64,000 nucleotides of DNA from contig NZ_JBGGGT010000002.1 in assembly GCF_041276405.1 (NCBI RefSeq), positions 1,215,001 through 1,279,000 of the forward strand, in the 5' to 3' direction. Both the position numbers and the translations under genes were made by a program. The notes under the pieces were generated by a model, which had not been told where the DNA came from, ran no database searches, and saw only the letters and a program-made list of their open reading frames with translations. Origin of the DNA: Microvirga sp. TS319. GTDB taxonomy: Bacteria > Pseudomonadota > Alphaproteobacteria > Rhizobiales > Beijerinckiaceae. Below, one piece after another: positions 10,008-21,072 of this stretch (position 1 is the stretch's first letter; every line of letters begins with the position of its first letter).

Positions 10008-11072
10008 ATGTGCGGACATTCCCATTCCATGCTGAAGGTTCTCGTCGGCGACGAGGCGGTCGGAGCCTTCTTTTCCGACGAGGCCGAGCTTTCCGCCCTG
10101 CTGGAGGTTGAGACCGCACTGGCCGCAGCGCAGGCTAAGGTCGGGCTGATCGAGCAGGAGGCCGCGCAGAGAATCGCCGAGGCTTGTCGCAGCTTTCGTC
10201 CCGACTGGGACGGGCTGGCCCGAGGTCTTGCGCAGGATGGGGTGATCGTTCCCGCCCTCGTCAAGCAGCTGCGGGCAGCGGTCGGAAAGCCGCACGACAA
10301 GGCCGTTCATCTTGGCGCGACGAGCCAGGACGTCATCGACACGGCTCTCGTGCTTCGTCTGAAAGGCATCATCGGGATCCTCGAAGAGCGCATGGCCGCC
10401 CTGATCTCGGCCCTGCGCGATCTGCGCGCCCGGGATGGCGCAGTGAGGCTGATCGCTCATACGCGCATGCAGCAGGCGTTGCCCTTTACCGGGGCCGACA
10501 AGATCGACACCTGGCTGCAGCCCCTGGAGCGCCATGCAGAGAACCTGAAGGGTCTTGCACCGCGCCTTCTGGTAGTGCAGCTGGGCGGGCCCATCGGAAC
10601 GCGCCACGAATTGAAAGGCCGCGGAGATGCGGTGGCCGACGCAACGGCGGAGGTCCTGGGGCTCGGCTACGGGCCGTCCTGGCATTCTCAGCGCGATCGC
10701 ATCGGCGAGTTCGCCGCCTTTCTCTCGCTTCTGTCCGGCACGCTCGGCAAGATCGGGCAGGATGTGGCTCTGATGGCGCAGAACGAGGTGGGTGAAGTGC
10801 GCCTCGCAGCGGGCGGCGGGTCCTCCGCCATGCCGCACAAGTCCAATCCTGTTCAGGCGGAGGTGCTGGTCACGCTCGCCCGCTTCAATGCGGGTCTGCT
10901 CGGCACGCTGCATCAGGCCCTCGTGCACGAGAATGAGCGCTCGGGAGCGGCATGGACCCTGGAATGGCTCGTATTGCCTCAGATGATGGAGTCGACGGCG
11001 GCGGGGTTGAGCAAGGCGCAGGCGCTCGTGACGGGCATGCGTCTCTTGCCGTCCTCGGCGGTCGAAAACTAG
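10008..11072 (+). CDS. pcaB: 3-carboxy-cis,cis-muconate cycloisomerase
   Basis: Fumarase/aspartase superfamily enzyme (354 residues from the ATG at 10008) that lactonises beta-carboxymuconate. The superfamily signature is GSSAMPHKSNPVQAE. The start at 10008 has GAGGAA seven bases upstream; ATG 10029 (MLKVLVGDEA) is the alternative, and a GTG at 9993 is less likely. The length fits the short rhizobial form. The stop codon TAG is fused directly to a palindromic repeat. Confidence 0.93.
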   Translation: MCGHSHSMLKVLVGDEAVGAFFSDEAELSALLEVETALAAAQAKVGLIEQEAAQRIAEACRSFRPDWDGLARGLAQDGVIVPALVKQLRAAVGKPHDKAVHLGATSQDVIDTALVLRLKGIIGILEERMAALISALRDLRARDGAVRLIAHTRMQQALPFTGADKIDTWLQPLERHAENLKGLAPRLLVVQLGGPIGTRHELKGRGDAVADATAEVLGLGYGPSWHSQRDRIGEFAAFLSLLSGTLGKIGQDVALMAQNEVGEVRLAAGGGSSAMPHKSNPVQAEVLVTLARFNAGLLGTLHQALVHENERSGAAWTLEWLVLPQMMESTAAGLSKAQALVTGMRLLPSSAVEN

Positions 11073-11119
11073 CGCATCGTGCGAAAAAGTGGCCCCGGTT
11101 TTTCGCCAGAATGATGCGC
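11070..11119 (+). repeat. Stop-codon-linked palindromic repeat, copy 1 (after pcaB)
   Basis: The pcaB stop TAG runs straight into GCGCATCG. The outer arms GCGCATC (11072-11078) and GATGCGC (11113-11119) are complementary, and an inner pair GCGAAAAA/TTTTTCGC gives a long hairpin. It is a diverged member of the same family as the repeats at 13361, 34390, 38515 and 60944. A remnant of a second hairpin (GAGCATCGAAC near 11137) may follow. Confidence 0.75.
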
Positions 11120-11208
11120 TCTTTCCAAGAAGAGAGCATCGAACGGGCGACGGATCGTTCCGCGGGAGGGACGCGTGCAAGGCGGCCGATAAGAGCGAAC
11201 GATAATAG

Positions 11209-12414
<1,206 letters not shown>

Positions 12415-12484
12415 GTCTTCTCAGGTGTGAACAGTCTTTAAGACCAGTATGGACACTAGCCGACCAATATGAGACCAGTTAGGA

Positions 12485-13363
12485 GTGACCCTGACTGGCC
12501 CCGAACCCCGCTTCCGGTCCCTGTACCGGCAATCCGTGCCTGGCACCCGTATCAATGAGGACGGGCTGGGCCTGCTCGGCCATTGCGCCTGGATCATCGA
12601 TGGCGCCACGGGGCTTTCGTCCGAGCAGCTGACGGATGGAGACAGCGACGCCGCGTGGCTCGCGCAAAGGATTCATGAAGCCCTCGAGAGGTTGGCGGGC
12701 GAGGGGGGACCTTGGGATGATCTCCTCCGTCAGGTGGAGGCCGAGATCCGCCTGACCTTCGAGACTGCCACCGCGCATCGTTCGGGCCACCACATCCACC
12801 ATACGCCTTCGGCCTGCCTTGGCCTCGTTCGGGCTCGCGGGTCCGGCCCCGGATCCTTGCGGGTCGAAGGCCTCTTTCTCGGCGACGTGGTGGCTCTGGT
12901 TCCTGTGGAGCAGGACGTTGTCCGCTGGACCGACGAGCGGGCAAAGCCCTTCGAGAGAAAGACCCTTGCGGCACTCGAAGCCGGGGGGCACGCACCGGGC
13001 CGGATGTCGGAGGCGGTGCGGCGTCAGATTCAGGATAATCGCACCAGGCTCAACCGGCCGGACGGCTACTGGGTGGTCAACCCGTCCCGTCCCTGGGCCG
13101 GGCACGAGTTGCGGTTCGAGGCGCAGGTGAGGACAGGCCAGGCGATCGTCCTCGCGACGGACGGGTTCATGCGCCTCGTCGATGTTTTCAAAGCCTATAC
13201 GGATCGCTCCCTCCATGCCGCGCTCGCAGAAGGCAGGGGAGACGATCTGATCGAGGAGTTGCGAGCGCTGGAACGCGACGACCTCCTGTCGGGGGCGTAT
13301 CCGCGTGTCAAAACGCACGACGATGCGACGGTGCTCGTGATCGCGGCCGAGACGAGGGGCTAG
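12485..13363 (+). CDS. PP2C-like serine/threonine phosphatase
   Basis: Stand-alone cytoplasmic protein of about 292 residues with metal-binding landmarks of the PP2C fold: NED (24-26), DGA (39-41), TDG (225-227) and HDDAT (278-282). It has no signal peptide or membrane segment. The GTG start at 12485 is uncertain because AGGAG overlaps it; a CTG at 12491 is better spaced. Neighbouring genes give no partner kinase, so the substrate is unknown. Its TAG stop is joined to a palindromic repeat. Confidence 0.7.
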   Translation: MTLTGPEPRFRSLYRQSVPGTRINEDGLGLLGHCAWIIDGATGLSSEQLTDGDSDAAWLAQRIHEALERLAGEGGPWDDLLRQVEAEIRLTFETATAHRSGHHIHHTPSACLGLVRARGSGPGSLRVEGLFLGDVVALVPVEQDVVRWTDERAKPFERKTLAALEAGGHAPGRMSEAVRRQIQDNRTRLNRPDGYWVVNPSRPWAGHELRFEAQVRTGQAIVLATDGFMRLVDVFKAYTDRSLHAALAEGRGDDLIEELRALERDDLLSGAYPRVKTHDDATVLVIAAETRG

Positions 13364-13463
13364 AGCATCGAACGCAAAAGTGGGAACCGGTTTCGCGTGA
13401 AAAGATGCTCGAAAACATAGACTGACTGCATCGGATGTGGGGTCGATTTCACGTCCGATGCTG
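13361..13463 (+). repeat. Stop-codon-linked palindromic repeat, copy 2 (after PP2C gene), complete two-hairpin form
   Basis: Starts on the TAG stop of the PP2C gene. Hairpin 1 has outer arms GAGCATC (13363-13369) and GATGCTC (13404-13410) around an inner ACGCAAAA/TTTCGCGT pair. Hairpin 2 has arms GCATCGGA (13428-13435) and TCCGATGC (13454-13461). The linker GACTGACTGCATCGGATGTG is shared with the minus-strand copy at 38515. Confidence 0.85.
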
Positions 13464-13544
13464 GAGAGAGGATTCCGGAAGGCGGACCCAAGGGGATGCC
13501 TTCCGGTGGGAGGACTAAGGACTTCAACGATGAGGGAACCTGCA

Positions 13545-14795
13545 ATGAAACTGACCCGACGCATTCTGATGGGCGCTGCCGCCGGCAGCCTCTTTTTGTC
13601 ATCCGGCGCCGCTATGGCCCAGCAGACCGAGCTGACCTTCTGGAGCTGGCGCCAGGAAGACAAGGCGTTCTATCAGGACGCCATCAAGAAGTTCCAGGCG
13701 AAGGAGCCGAACATCTCGGTCAAGTTCGAGACCTATGCGCCCGAGAACTATCAGACCATTCTCTCCACGGCGCTGGCCGCCGGACGGGGCCCGGACGTGA
13801 TCCAGGTTCGCGCCTACGGCAACCTGGAAACCATCGCGACGCCCGGATATCTGGTCGCCCTCGACAAGCAGACCGTGCCGGAGCTCGCCAACTTCCCCGA
13901 GGCGGCTCTCGCGGCCGAGACGCTGCGCTCCGACGGCAAGGTCTATGCAGTGCCCTTCGCCATGCAGGCCCAGCTCGTCGTCTACAATAAGAAGCTCTTC
14001 CAGAATGCCGGCGTGAACCCGCCGAAGACATGGGACGAGCTGATGGCCCTGTGCCAGGCACTGAAGGCCAAGAACGTCACGCCGTTCGCCAACGGCACCG
14101 CCACGGCCTGGCAGAACGAAACCATCGTCGGAGGCCTCCTGTCGTCGATGCTCGGCAAGCCGTTCGAGGAGGACATCGTCTCGGGCAAGGCGAACTTCAC
14201 CGATCCGCGCTTCGTCGACGCCCTCGCCAAGCTGAAGGACGTCAGCCAGTACTTCTCGCCGAACTTCACCGGAGTGGATTACCCGTCGTCGCAGCAGCTC
14301 TTCGTGGCGGGCCGCGCGGCCATGTTCGCGGGCGGCTCCTATGAGGTCGCGAACTTCAAGAACCAGAATCCGACCCTCGATCTCGGCGTGTTCCCGGCGC
14401 CCGTCCTGAAGGCGGGCGATCAGGCTCTCATCGCGACTTATTATGATGGCGGCTACGCCGTGAACGCGAAGAGCGAGAAGAAGGAGGCGGCCCTGAAATT
14501 CATCCGCTATCTCGCCACGCCCGAATACGGCACGGCCTTCACCAATACGCTGAAGAACCTGTCGCCGATCAAGGGAATTAAGATCGAAGACCCGATCACG
14601 CAGGAGGTGGCGGGGCTTGCAGAGAATTCCATGTCCTACCTGATGCTCGTGCGCTTCCGCTACCAGGAGCCGAGCGGATCGGTGCTGCTGCAGTCGAACG
14701 TCCAGAAGATGCTCGCCGGACAGCAGACGCCCGAGCAGGCGGCAGCCGAGATCAACAAGGGCATCGCGACCTATTACAAGCCGTTCCAGAAGTAA
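13545..14795 (+). CDS. Sugar ABC transporter substrate-binding protein (family 1)
   Basis: Periplasmic solute-binding protein of 416 residues. It has an N-terminal signal peptide (MKLTRRILMGAAAGSLF, probable cleavage after AMA) and the family 1 core TELTFWSWRQEDKAFYQDAIKKF. The ATG at 13545 follows GAGGGAA at about six bases; an ATG at 13530 is possible. It begins an operon with two permeases, NanE and an ATPase. NanE in the operon points to an amino sugar such as N-acetylmannosamine or sialic acid, which is inference only. Confidence 0.88.
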   Translation: MKLTRRILMGAAAGSLFLSSGAAMAQQTELTFWSWRQEDKAFYQDAIKKFQAKEPNISVKFETYAPENYQTILSTALAAGRGPDVIQVRAYGNLETIATPGYLVALDKQTVPELANFPEAALAAETLRSDGKVYAVPFAMQAQLVVYNKKLFQNAGVNPPKTWDELMALCQALKAKNVTPFANGTATAWQNETIVGGLLSSMLGKPFEEDIVSGKANFTDPRFVDALAKLKDVSQYFSPNFTGVDYPSSQQLFVAGRAAMFAGGSYEVANFKNQNPTLDLGVFPAPVLKAGDQALIATYYDGGYAVNAKSEKKEAALKFIRYLATPEYGTAFTNTLKNLSPIKGIKIEDPITQEVAGLAENSMSYLMLVRFRYQEPSGSVLLQSNVQKMLAGQQTPEQAAAEINKGIATYYKPFQK

Positions 14796-14808
14796 GCTTC
14801 CAATTCTT

Positions 14809-14920
14809 GTCATCCCCGGACCCCATGGGTCCGGGGATCCACGTCTTCAGCCTGCGCTGGGCTCCCAAGTCATGGATGGCCGGGACTGATCCCCGGATCA
14901 AGTCCGGGGACGGCCATGAC
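14809..14920 (+). repeat. Paired palindromic (REP/BIME-like) element between binding-protein and permease genes
   Basis: Two GC-rich hairpins face each other. The first is CCCCGGACCC/GGGTCCGGGG (14814-14839); the second is CCCCGGA/TCCGGGG (14891-14910). The termini GTCAT (14809) and ATGAC (ends 14920) are inverted, so the whole looks like one composite unit. Elements of this CCCCGGA type are widespread in alphaproteobacteria. Its place after a binding-protein gene suggests mRNA 3'-end stabilisation. Confidence 0.8.
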
Positions 14921-14955
14921 GGCGGGATGCTCCCAACGATCTTCAGAGTCTGTTC

Positions 14956-15888
14956 ATGCCCGTCTCGCCCAAACAGGCCCGCACATGGAAGCACCGCAGC
15001 TGGGTGGCGTTTCTCATCGTGCCGCCCGTCGTGTTCATGTCGCTGTTCGTGGTCTATCCGATCCTGTCCGCCTTCGCCTACGCGTTCTATGAATGGCGCG
15101 GGCTGGCGCGCGGCGAGTTTGTAGGGCTGGCGAACTTCAGGGAGGTGTTATTCGGGGCCACCATGGGGCCCACCGTCTGGAACGCCTTCCTGCACAACGT
15201 TTATGCCCTCGTCGCGCTCATGATCATCCAGAACGGCGGCGGGTTCTTCCTCGCATGGCTGCTCTACAAGGAGCCCTTCGGGTTCCGCTTCCACCGGATT
15301 GCGGTGTTCGTGCCCGTGGTGCTCTCCACGATCATCGTGGGCTTCCTCTGGAAGCTCTTCCTCAATCCGAACTTCGGCATCGTCAACCAGGCGCTCTATT
15401 CCCTGGGGCTCGATTCATGGGCCAAGCCCTGGCTCGGCGATTCGTCCACGGCGCTCGGCGCGCTCATCCTGGCCAATGCATGGCACTTCGTCGGCTTTCC
15501 GACGCTCGTCTATCTCGCCGGCATGCAGCGTATTCCGCCCGATATCATCGAGGCGGCTCGGCTCGACGGCACCAGCGAGTGGCAGCTCCTCAGGACCATC
15601 GTGTGGCCTCTGGTCGCCCCCAGCACCACCATCCTCTTCACGCTGCTTTTCATCGGCGCGTTCAACTGGTTCGAGATCCCTTACGTGATGGTCGGCCTCG
15701 ACGGGTCGCCCTTCGGCACGACCGACGTGCTCGGCCTTGTGTTCTACCGCACGGCCTTCGGCAACCAGAGCGCGAGCATCCAGAACTTCGGGATGGGCTC
15801 GGCTCTCGCCACCCTGATCTTCCTCTTCATCGTCGTCTTCGCGTCCATGCTGACCTTATGGTTGCGCCGTCGGGAGATTCAGTTTTGA
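14956..15888 (+). CDS. Sugar ABC transporter permease (MalF/UgpA type)
   Basis: Inner-membrane permease of 310 residues. It has an N-terminal transmembrane segment (WVAFLIVPPVVFMSLFVVYPIL), about six helices in all, and the EAARLDGTSEWQLLRTIVWPL loop that contacts the ATPase. The stop codon overlaps the next permease start. It forms the channel with that protein. Confidence 0.9.
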   Translation: MPVSPKQARTWKHRSWVAFLIVPPVVFMSLFVVYPILSAFAYAFYEWRGLARGEFVGLANFREVLFGATMGPTVWNAFLHNVYALVALMIIQNGGGFFLAWLLYKEPFGFRFHRIAVFVPVVLSTIIVGFLWKLFLNPNFGIVNQALYSLGLDSWAKPWLGDSSTALGALILANAWHFVGFPTLVYLAGMQRIPPDIIEAARLDGTSEWQLLRTIVWPLVAPSTTILFTLLFIGAFNWFEIPYVMVGLDGSPFGTTDVLGLVFYRTAFGNQSASIQNFGMGSALATLIFLFIVVFASMLTLWLRRREIQF

Positions 15889-16736
15889 CCGCTCTGGCCA
15901 AGTCCTCAGCATCGCGGGAGCCGATCTCCTTCGCGCTTCTGGCGCAGGTGATCCTCATCGCGAACTCGTTCATCATGCTCTATCCGGTCGTGGTGATGGT
16001 GCTCTCCGCCTTCAAGTCCACGGGCGAGATCTTCGAGCATCCCTTCGCCCTGCCCGATTTCACGCAGGTGCAGAACTTCGCCAAGGTCCTCGGCGAAACG
16101 GCGATGCCGACCTATTTCCTCAACTCGATCATCGTGACCGGAGTCTCGATCCTGCTGATCCTCGTGCTCGGCACGATGGCGGGCTATGCGGTGGCCCGCT
16201 ACGAGTCGCGCACCAACACCTTCATCCTGCTGTTCTTCCTGGCGGGCCTGATGCTCCCCTTGAAGCTCGCCGTCATCCCGCTCTTCATCCTGCTGAGGGA
16301 CCTGAACCTGCTCGACAGCCGTTGGAGCCTCATCGTCACCTATACGGCGATCGGCCTGCCTTCGGCCGTGTTCATCATGGCGGGGTTCCTGCGGTCGCTC
16401 CCGGCGGAGCTGGAGGACGCAGCCCGCATCGACGGCGCGTCGGAGCCGCGCATCATGTGGTCCGTCATGCTGCCGCTGGCGCGCCCGCCCATGGCCATCG
16501 CGGCCATTCAGAACGCGGTGCCGATCTGGAACGACTTCTTCTTTCCCCTCGTCTTCATCCAGACGGACGCCTACAAGACACTTCCGCAGGGGCTCACCAC
16601 CTTCATGGGGGAATACACCACCGATTGGGGCATGCTGTTCGCGGGCCTCACCATCGCGGCGGCCCCCATCACGCTTCTCTACATCGCGCTGTCGCGTCAG
16701 TTCATCCAAGGCTTGACCGCGGGCGCGGTGAAGTAG
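15885..16736 (+). CDS. Sugar ABC transporter permease (MalG/UgpE type)
   Basis: Second permease of the importer, 283 residues from a TTG start. It carries the coupling-loop motif EDAARIDGASEPRIMWSVMLPLARP and six predicted helices. The TTG at 15885 overlaps the preceding TGA (TTGA) and has GGGAG about eight bases upstream. An ATG at 15858 would overlap by 31 bases and is the alternative. It ends three bases before nanE. Confidence 0.88.
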   Translation: MTALAKSSASREPISFALLAQVILIANSFIMLYPVVVMVLSAFKSTGEIFEHPFALPDFTQVQNFAKVLGETAMPTYFLNSIIVTGVSILLILVLGTMAGYAVARYESRTNTFILLFFLAGLMLPLKLAVIPLFILLRDLNLLDSRWSLIVTYTAIGLPSAVFIMAGFLRSLPAELEDAARIDGASEPRIMWSVMLPLARPPMAIAAIQNAVPIWNDFFFPLVFIQTDAYKTLPQGLTTFMGEYTTDWGMLFAGLTIAAAPITLLYIALSRQFIQGLTAGAVK

Positions 16737-16739
16737 GAC

Positions 16740-17417
16740 ATGGTCATGTTGATCCCGAAAGGCACCCTCGTCGTCTCCTGCCAGGCCCGCGCGGACAATC
16801 CGCTGCACGGGCCTCTCCACATGTCCGCCATGGCGCTCGCTGCGGAAGCGGGCGGTGCCGGCGGCATTCGTGCCAACGGCGTGGACGACATTGCGGCCAT
16901 CCGCGCCGCCACGAAACTCCCGATCATCGGAATCGCGAAGGTCTGGGACGACCGTTTCCCGGTCTACATCACGCCGGGCTTCGACGACGCGGCGCGGATC
17001 GCGAAGGCGGGCGCCGACGTGATCGGTCTCGATGCGACGGCGCGCCCCCGCAACGGAGAGCCGGTGGATCGCCTGATCGCCCGCATACGCCACGATCTCG
17101 GCAAAGAGGTGTTCGCGGATGTCTCGACGCTCGAGGAGGGCCGGGCTGCGTATGCCCATGGCGCCACTTACGTGGCCTCGACCCTCGCCGGCTATACGGA
17201 GGAGACGGCCGCCCGCAAAGGGGAAGGGCCCGACTGGGAACTGCTCGAGGCTCTCGTCGCGGCGCTTCCGGTGCCGGTCGTCGCCGAGGGCCGCTTCGAT
17301 ACGCCCGAACTCGCGGCGGAGGCCCTTCGCCGCGGCGCCCACGCGGTGGTGGTGGGCACAGCGATCACCAATCCGCGCGAGATCACGAAGAAATTCGTCC
17401 GGGCCACGCAGGCCTAG
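16740..17417 (+). CDS. nanE: N-acetylmannosamine-6-phosphate 2-epimerase
   Basis: TIM-barrel enzyme of 225 residues that converts ManNAc-6-P to GlcNAc-6-P. Family features include GTLVVSCQARADNPLHGP at the N terminus, GGIRANGVDDIAAIR, GLDATARPR, and the phosphate-site stretch AVVVGTAITNP near the end. It lies between the permease genes and the ATPase gene (3 and 20 base gaps), so it is part of the transport operon. Neither NanA nor NanK is in the window. Confidence 0.9.
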   Translation: MVMLIPKGTLVVSCQARADNPLHGPLHMSAMALAAEAGGAGGIRANGVDDIAAIRAATKLPIIGIAKVWDDRFPVYITPGFDDAARIAKAGADVIGLDATARPRNGEPVDRLIARIRHDLGKEVFADVSTLEEGRAAYAHGATYVASTLAGYTEETAARKGEGPDWELLEALVAALPVPVVAEGRFDTPELAAEALRRGAHAVVVGTAITNPREITKKFVRATQA

Positions 17418-17437
17418 GAGACTCTAAGGAGTGCAAA

Positions 17438-18508
<1,071 letters not shown>

Positions 18509-18588
18509 GGTCCCACACGGAAACGTGAAGCCACCAATCGCGTTCTCGGGTGTACCTCTATTGCATGGGTCATAACCGAGGTTCCGCC

Positions 18589-19533
18589 GTGTCGATCCGC
18601 CGCCCCTCCGATATCCTTCCCTCTGAGATCACGCCCCGGGAGATCTATCTCAATCGCCGGCAATGGATGGCCGGCGCCGCCGGGCTCGCCTTGGCGGCGG
18701 CGCTGCCGGAGCGGGCGGGAGCCGCGCCCCTCTCGGCCCAGAAGAGTCCTTTCTCCACCGATGAGAAGCTCACGAGCCGCGCGGACGTCACGAGCTACAA
18801 CAATTATTACGAGTTCGGGGTCGGCAAGGACGATCCGGTGAGGTACGCGGGGACGCTCAAGACGTCTCCCTGGACGGTGAAGATCGATGGGCTGGTGGGC
18901 AAGCCCCAGGAGGTCGGTATCGAGGACCTGATCAAGGCCTCCGCGCTCGAGGAGCGGATCTATCGGATGCGTTGCGTCGAGGGCTGGTCCATGGTGATTC
19001 CGTGGGTCGGCTTCCCCTTGGCGGATCTGGTCAAGCGGGCGGAGCCGCTCGGCAGCGCCAAGTATGTGGCCTTCGAGACGGTCAACCGCCCCGCCGAGAT
19101 GTCCGGGCTGCGCTCCATCTTCCCCGTGCTCGACTGGCCCTACAGGGAGGGCCTGCGCCTGGACGAGGCCATGCATCCGCTCACGATCCTCGCGGTCGGC
19201 CTTTACGGCGAGACCCTGCCGAACCAGAACGGCGCGCCGATCCGCCTCGTCGTGCCGTGGAAATACGGTTTCAAGGGGATCAAGTCGATCACCCGCATCA
19301 GCTTCGTCGAGAAGCAGCCGGAAACCGCCTGGAACATGCAGGCTTCGAACGAGTACGGCTTCTATGCCAATGTGAACCCGAATGTGGACCATCCCCGCTG
19401 GAGCCAGGCGACTGAGCGGCGCATCGGGGAGGGCGGCCTGTTCGTGAAACGGCGCCCCACGCTCATGTTCAACGGTTATGCCGACCAGGTGGCGAGCCTC
19501 TATTCGGGCATGGATCTGCGGAAGTTCTATTGA
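18589..19533 (+). CDS. msrP: Protein-methionine-sulfoxide reductase, molybdopterin catalytic subunit
   Basis: Periplasmic molybdoenzyme that repairs oxidised methionines in envelope proteins. It has a twin-arginine signal ([19 protein letters not shown]), SYNNYYEFG, the cofactor cysteine in [17 protein letters not shown] and the [21 protein letters not shown] ending, all as in E. coli MsrP. The GTG at 18589 has GAGG seven bases upstream and gives 314 residues; ATG 18565 is the alternative. It overlaps msrQ by one base. Molybdate genes modBC follow the pair. Confidence 0.95.
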   Translation: MSIRRPSDILPSEITPREIYLNRRQWMAGAAGLALAAALPERAGAAPLSAQKSPFSTDEKLTSRADVTSYNNYYEFGVGKDDPVRYAGTLKTSPWTVKIDGLVGKPQEVGIEDLIKASALEERIYRMRCVEGWSMVIPWVGFPLADLVKRAEPLGSAKYVAFETVNRPAEMSGLRSIFPVLDWPYREGLRLDEAMHPLTILAVGLYGETLPNQNGAPIRLVVPWKYGFKGIKSITRISFVEKQPETAWNMQASNEYGFYANVNPNVDHPRWSQATERRIGEGGLFVKRRPTLMFNGYADQVASLYSGMDLRKFY

Positions 19534-20177
19534 TGGCCGGCAGAGCTTCCGTTCAGGGCGCGAAGAAGGGCATCGCTCTGCCCAAAATGCCGAAGATCCT
19601 CGTCTATATCCTTGGCTTCATTCCGGCCGTGTGGCTGTTCTATGCCGGCGTTACCGACCAGCTCGGGGCCGATCCGATGCGCGCTCTGGAACAGGCGCTC
19701 GGCCTCTGGGCGCTGCGCTTTCTCGTGGCGACGCTTGCGATCACGCCCTTGCGGCAACTGCTTTCCATCAATCTGCTCCGCTATCGCCGCGCCCTTGGGC
19801 TGCTCGCCTTCTATTATGCGCTCCTCCATCTCACCACCTACATGGTGCTCGACCAGGGGCTCGATCTGGCGGCCATCGGGGCCGATATCGTGAAACGGCC
19901 CTTTATCACCATCGGCATGGCGACCTTCGTCATTCTCGTGCCGTTGGCTCTCACCTCCAACAATGCCGCGATCCGGCGCATGGGTGGGCAGGCCTGGGCA
20001 CGGCTGCACCGGCTCGTCTATATCGCGGCCATCGGCGCCGCCCTCCATTTCGTCCTCGTGGTCAAATCCTGGCCGATGGAGCCTCTCGTCTATGCCGCCA
20101 TCGTGGCGGGGCTTCTCGGTTACCGTCTCGCCCGCTCGCTGGGGAAGAGGGCCGAGCCCCGACGCCGCACGGCTTGA
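19533..20177 (+). CDS. msrQ: Protein-methionine-sulfoxide reductase heme-binding subunit
   Basis: Inner-membrane b-type heme protein of 214 residues that passes electrons from the respiratory chain to MsrP. It shows about six helices and conserved histidines in YYALLHLTTY and ARLHRLVYIAAIGAALHFVL. The ATG overlaps the msrP TGA by one base, so the two are coupled. Length and order match yedYZ operons. Confidence 0.94.
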   Translation: MAGRASVQGAKKGIALPKMPKILVYILGFIPAVWLFYAGVTDQLGADPMRALEQALGLWALRFLVATLAITPLRQLLSINLLRYRRALGLLAFYYALLHLTTYMVLDQGLDLAAIGADIVKRPFITIGMATFVILVPLALTSNNAAIRRMGGQAWARLHRLVYIAAIGAALHFVLVVKSWPMEPLVYAAIVAGLLGYRLARSLGKRAEPRRRTA

Positions 20178-20376
20178 AGCGGGAACCCAGTTCGTTAGGA
20201 TGCGCCGGGCCGATGGAGCTTGAGGAGCAGGGGATGCGGGCAGCACGTTCGAGAATGGGCGCAGTCGAGGCGCCGATCTTCGGGCTGGCGCATGTTGCGT
20301 TCCCGCGATCCTCGCAGGCAATGCCCCTTGTCGAGGAACGGGGGTTTTATACCGCGGGCATAGCGGGTTCCGGCGC
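20178..20376. other. 199-base gap with no recognisable gene; no modA
   Basis: Between msrQ and modB. The only open frame of note would run from an ATG at 20234 to 20380 (48 residues), overlaps the modB start and matches nothing I recognise. There is no trace of a molybdate-binding protein gene, which normally precedes modB. A TATACC at about 20347 could be part of a modB promoter, but this is weak. Confidence 0.5.
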
Positions 20377-21072
20377 GTGACGGATTGGCTCTCTCCAGAG
20401 GAATGGACGGCTGTCCATCTCAGCCTCAAGGTTGCGCTCGTCGCGGTCGGCGCGAGTCTCCTGCCTGCGATTGCGATGGCCTATGTCCTGGAGCGTGGGC
20501 AGTTCTGGGGGCGGCAGGCGCTCGATGTGCTGGTCCATCTGCCGTTGGTCCTTCCTCCGGTCGTAGTGGGTTATGGGCTTCTCCTCGGCTTCGGGAGGCG
20601 CGGGCCGATCGGGTCCTTTCTCGCCGAATATTTCGGCATCGTTCTGTCGTTCCGGTGGACAGGTGCGGCGCTCGCCTGTGCGGTCATGGGTTTCCCCTTG
20701 CTCGTGCGCGCCATCCGCCTGTCCCTCGAGACGGTGGACCGTAAGATCGAGGATGCCGCGGGGACGTTGGGCGCTCATCCTCTTTGGGTCTTTCTCGTGG
20801 TGACGCTGCCACTGATCCTGCCCGGAATTATTGCCGGAATGGTTCTGTCGTTTGCAAAAGCGATGGGAGAATTCGGCGCCACCATCACGTTCGTGTCCAA
20901 TATTCCCGGCGAGACCCAGACAATTCCCTCCGCCATCTACACGTTCACGCAGGTGCCGGGCGGAGAGGGCGGCGCCCTGCGCCTGACCCTCGTGTCCATC
21001 GCGATCTCCGTCGCCGCGCTCTGGATGTCGGAATGGATGGCGCGACGGGTCCGGCGGAGGTTCCTCGCCTGA
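20377..21072 (+). CDS. modB: Molybdate ABC transporter permease
   Basis: Inner-membrane permease of 231 residues from a GTG start. It carries the ModB signature region LVHLPLVLPPVVVGYGLLL and the coupling loop KIEDAAGTLGAHPLWVFLVVTLPLILPGI. Its TGA overlaps the modC ATG by one base. It imports molybdate with ModC. The partner ModA is not adjacent and must be elsewhere or absent. Confidence 0.94.
   Translation: MTDWLSPEEWTAVHLSLKVALVAVGASLLPAIAMAYVLERGQFWGRQALDVLVHLPLVLPPVVVGYGLLLGFGRRGPIGSFLAEYFGIVLSFRWTGAALACAVMGFPLLVRAIRLSLETVDRKIEDAAGTLGAHPLWVFLVVTLPLILPGIIAGMVLSFAKAMGEFGATITFVSNIPGETQTIPSAIYTFTQVPGGEGGALRLTLVSIAISVAALWMSEWMARRVRRRFLA

Noticed and set aside
15906..17342. Minus-strand open frame of 478 codons
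   Set aside because: Opposite the second sugar permease and nanE, with shadow composition.
20234..20380. 48-codon open frame as a modA remnant
   Set aside because: No resemblance to molybdate-binding proteins and it overlaps the modB start.
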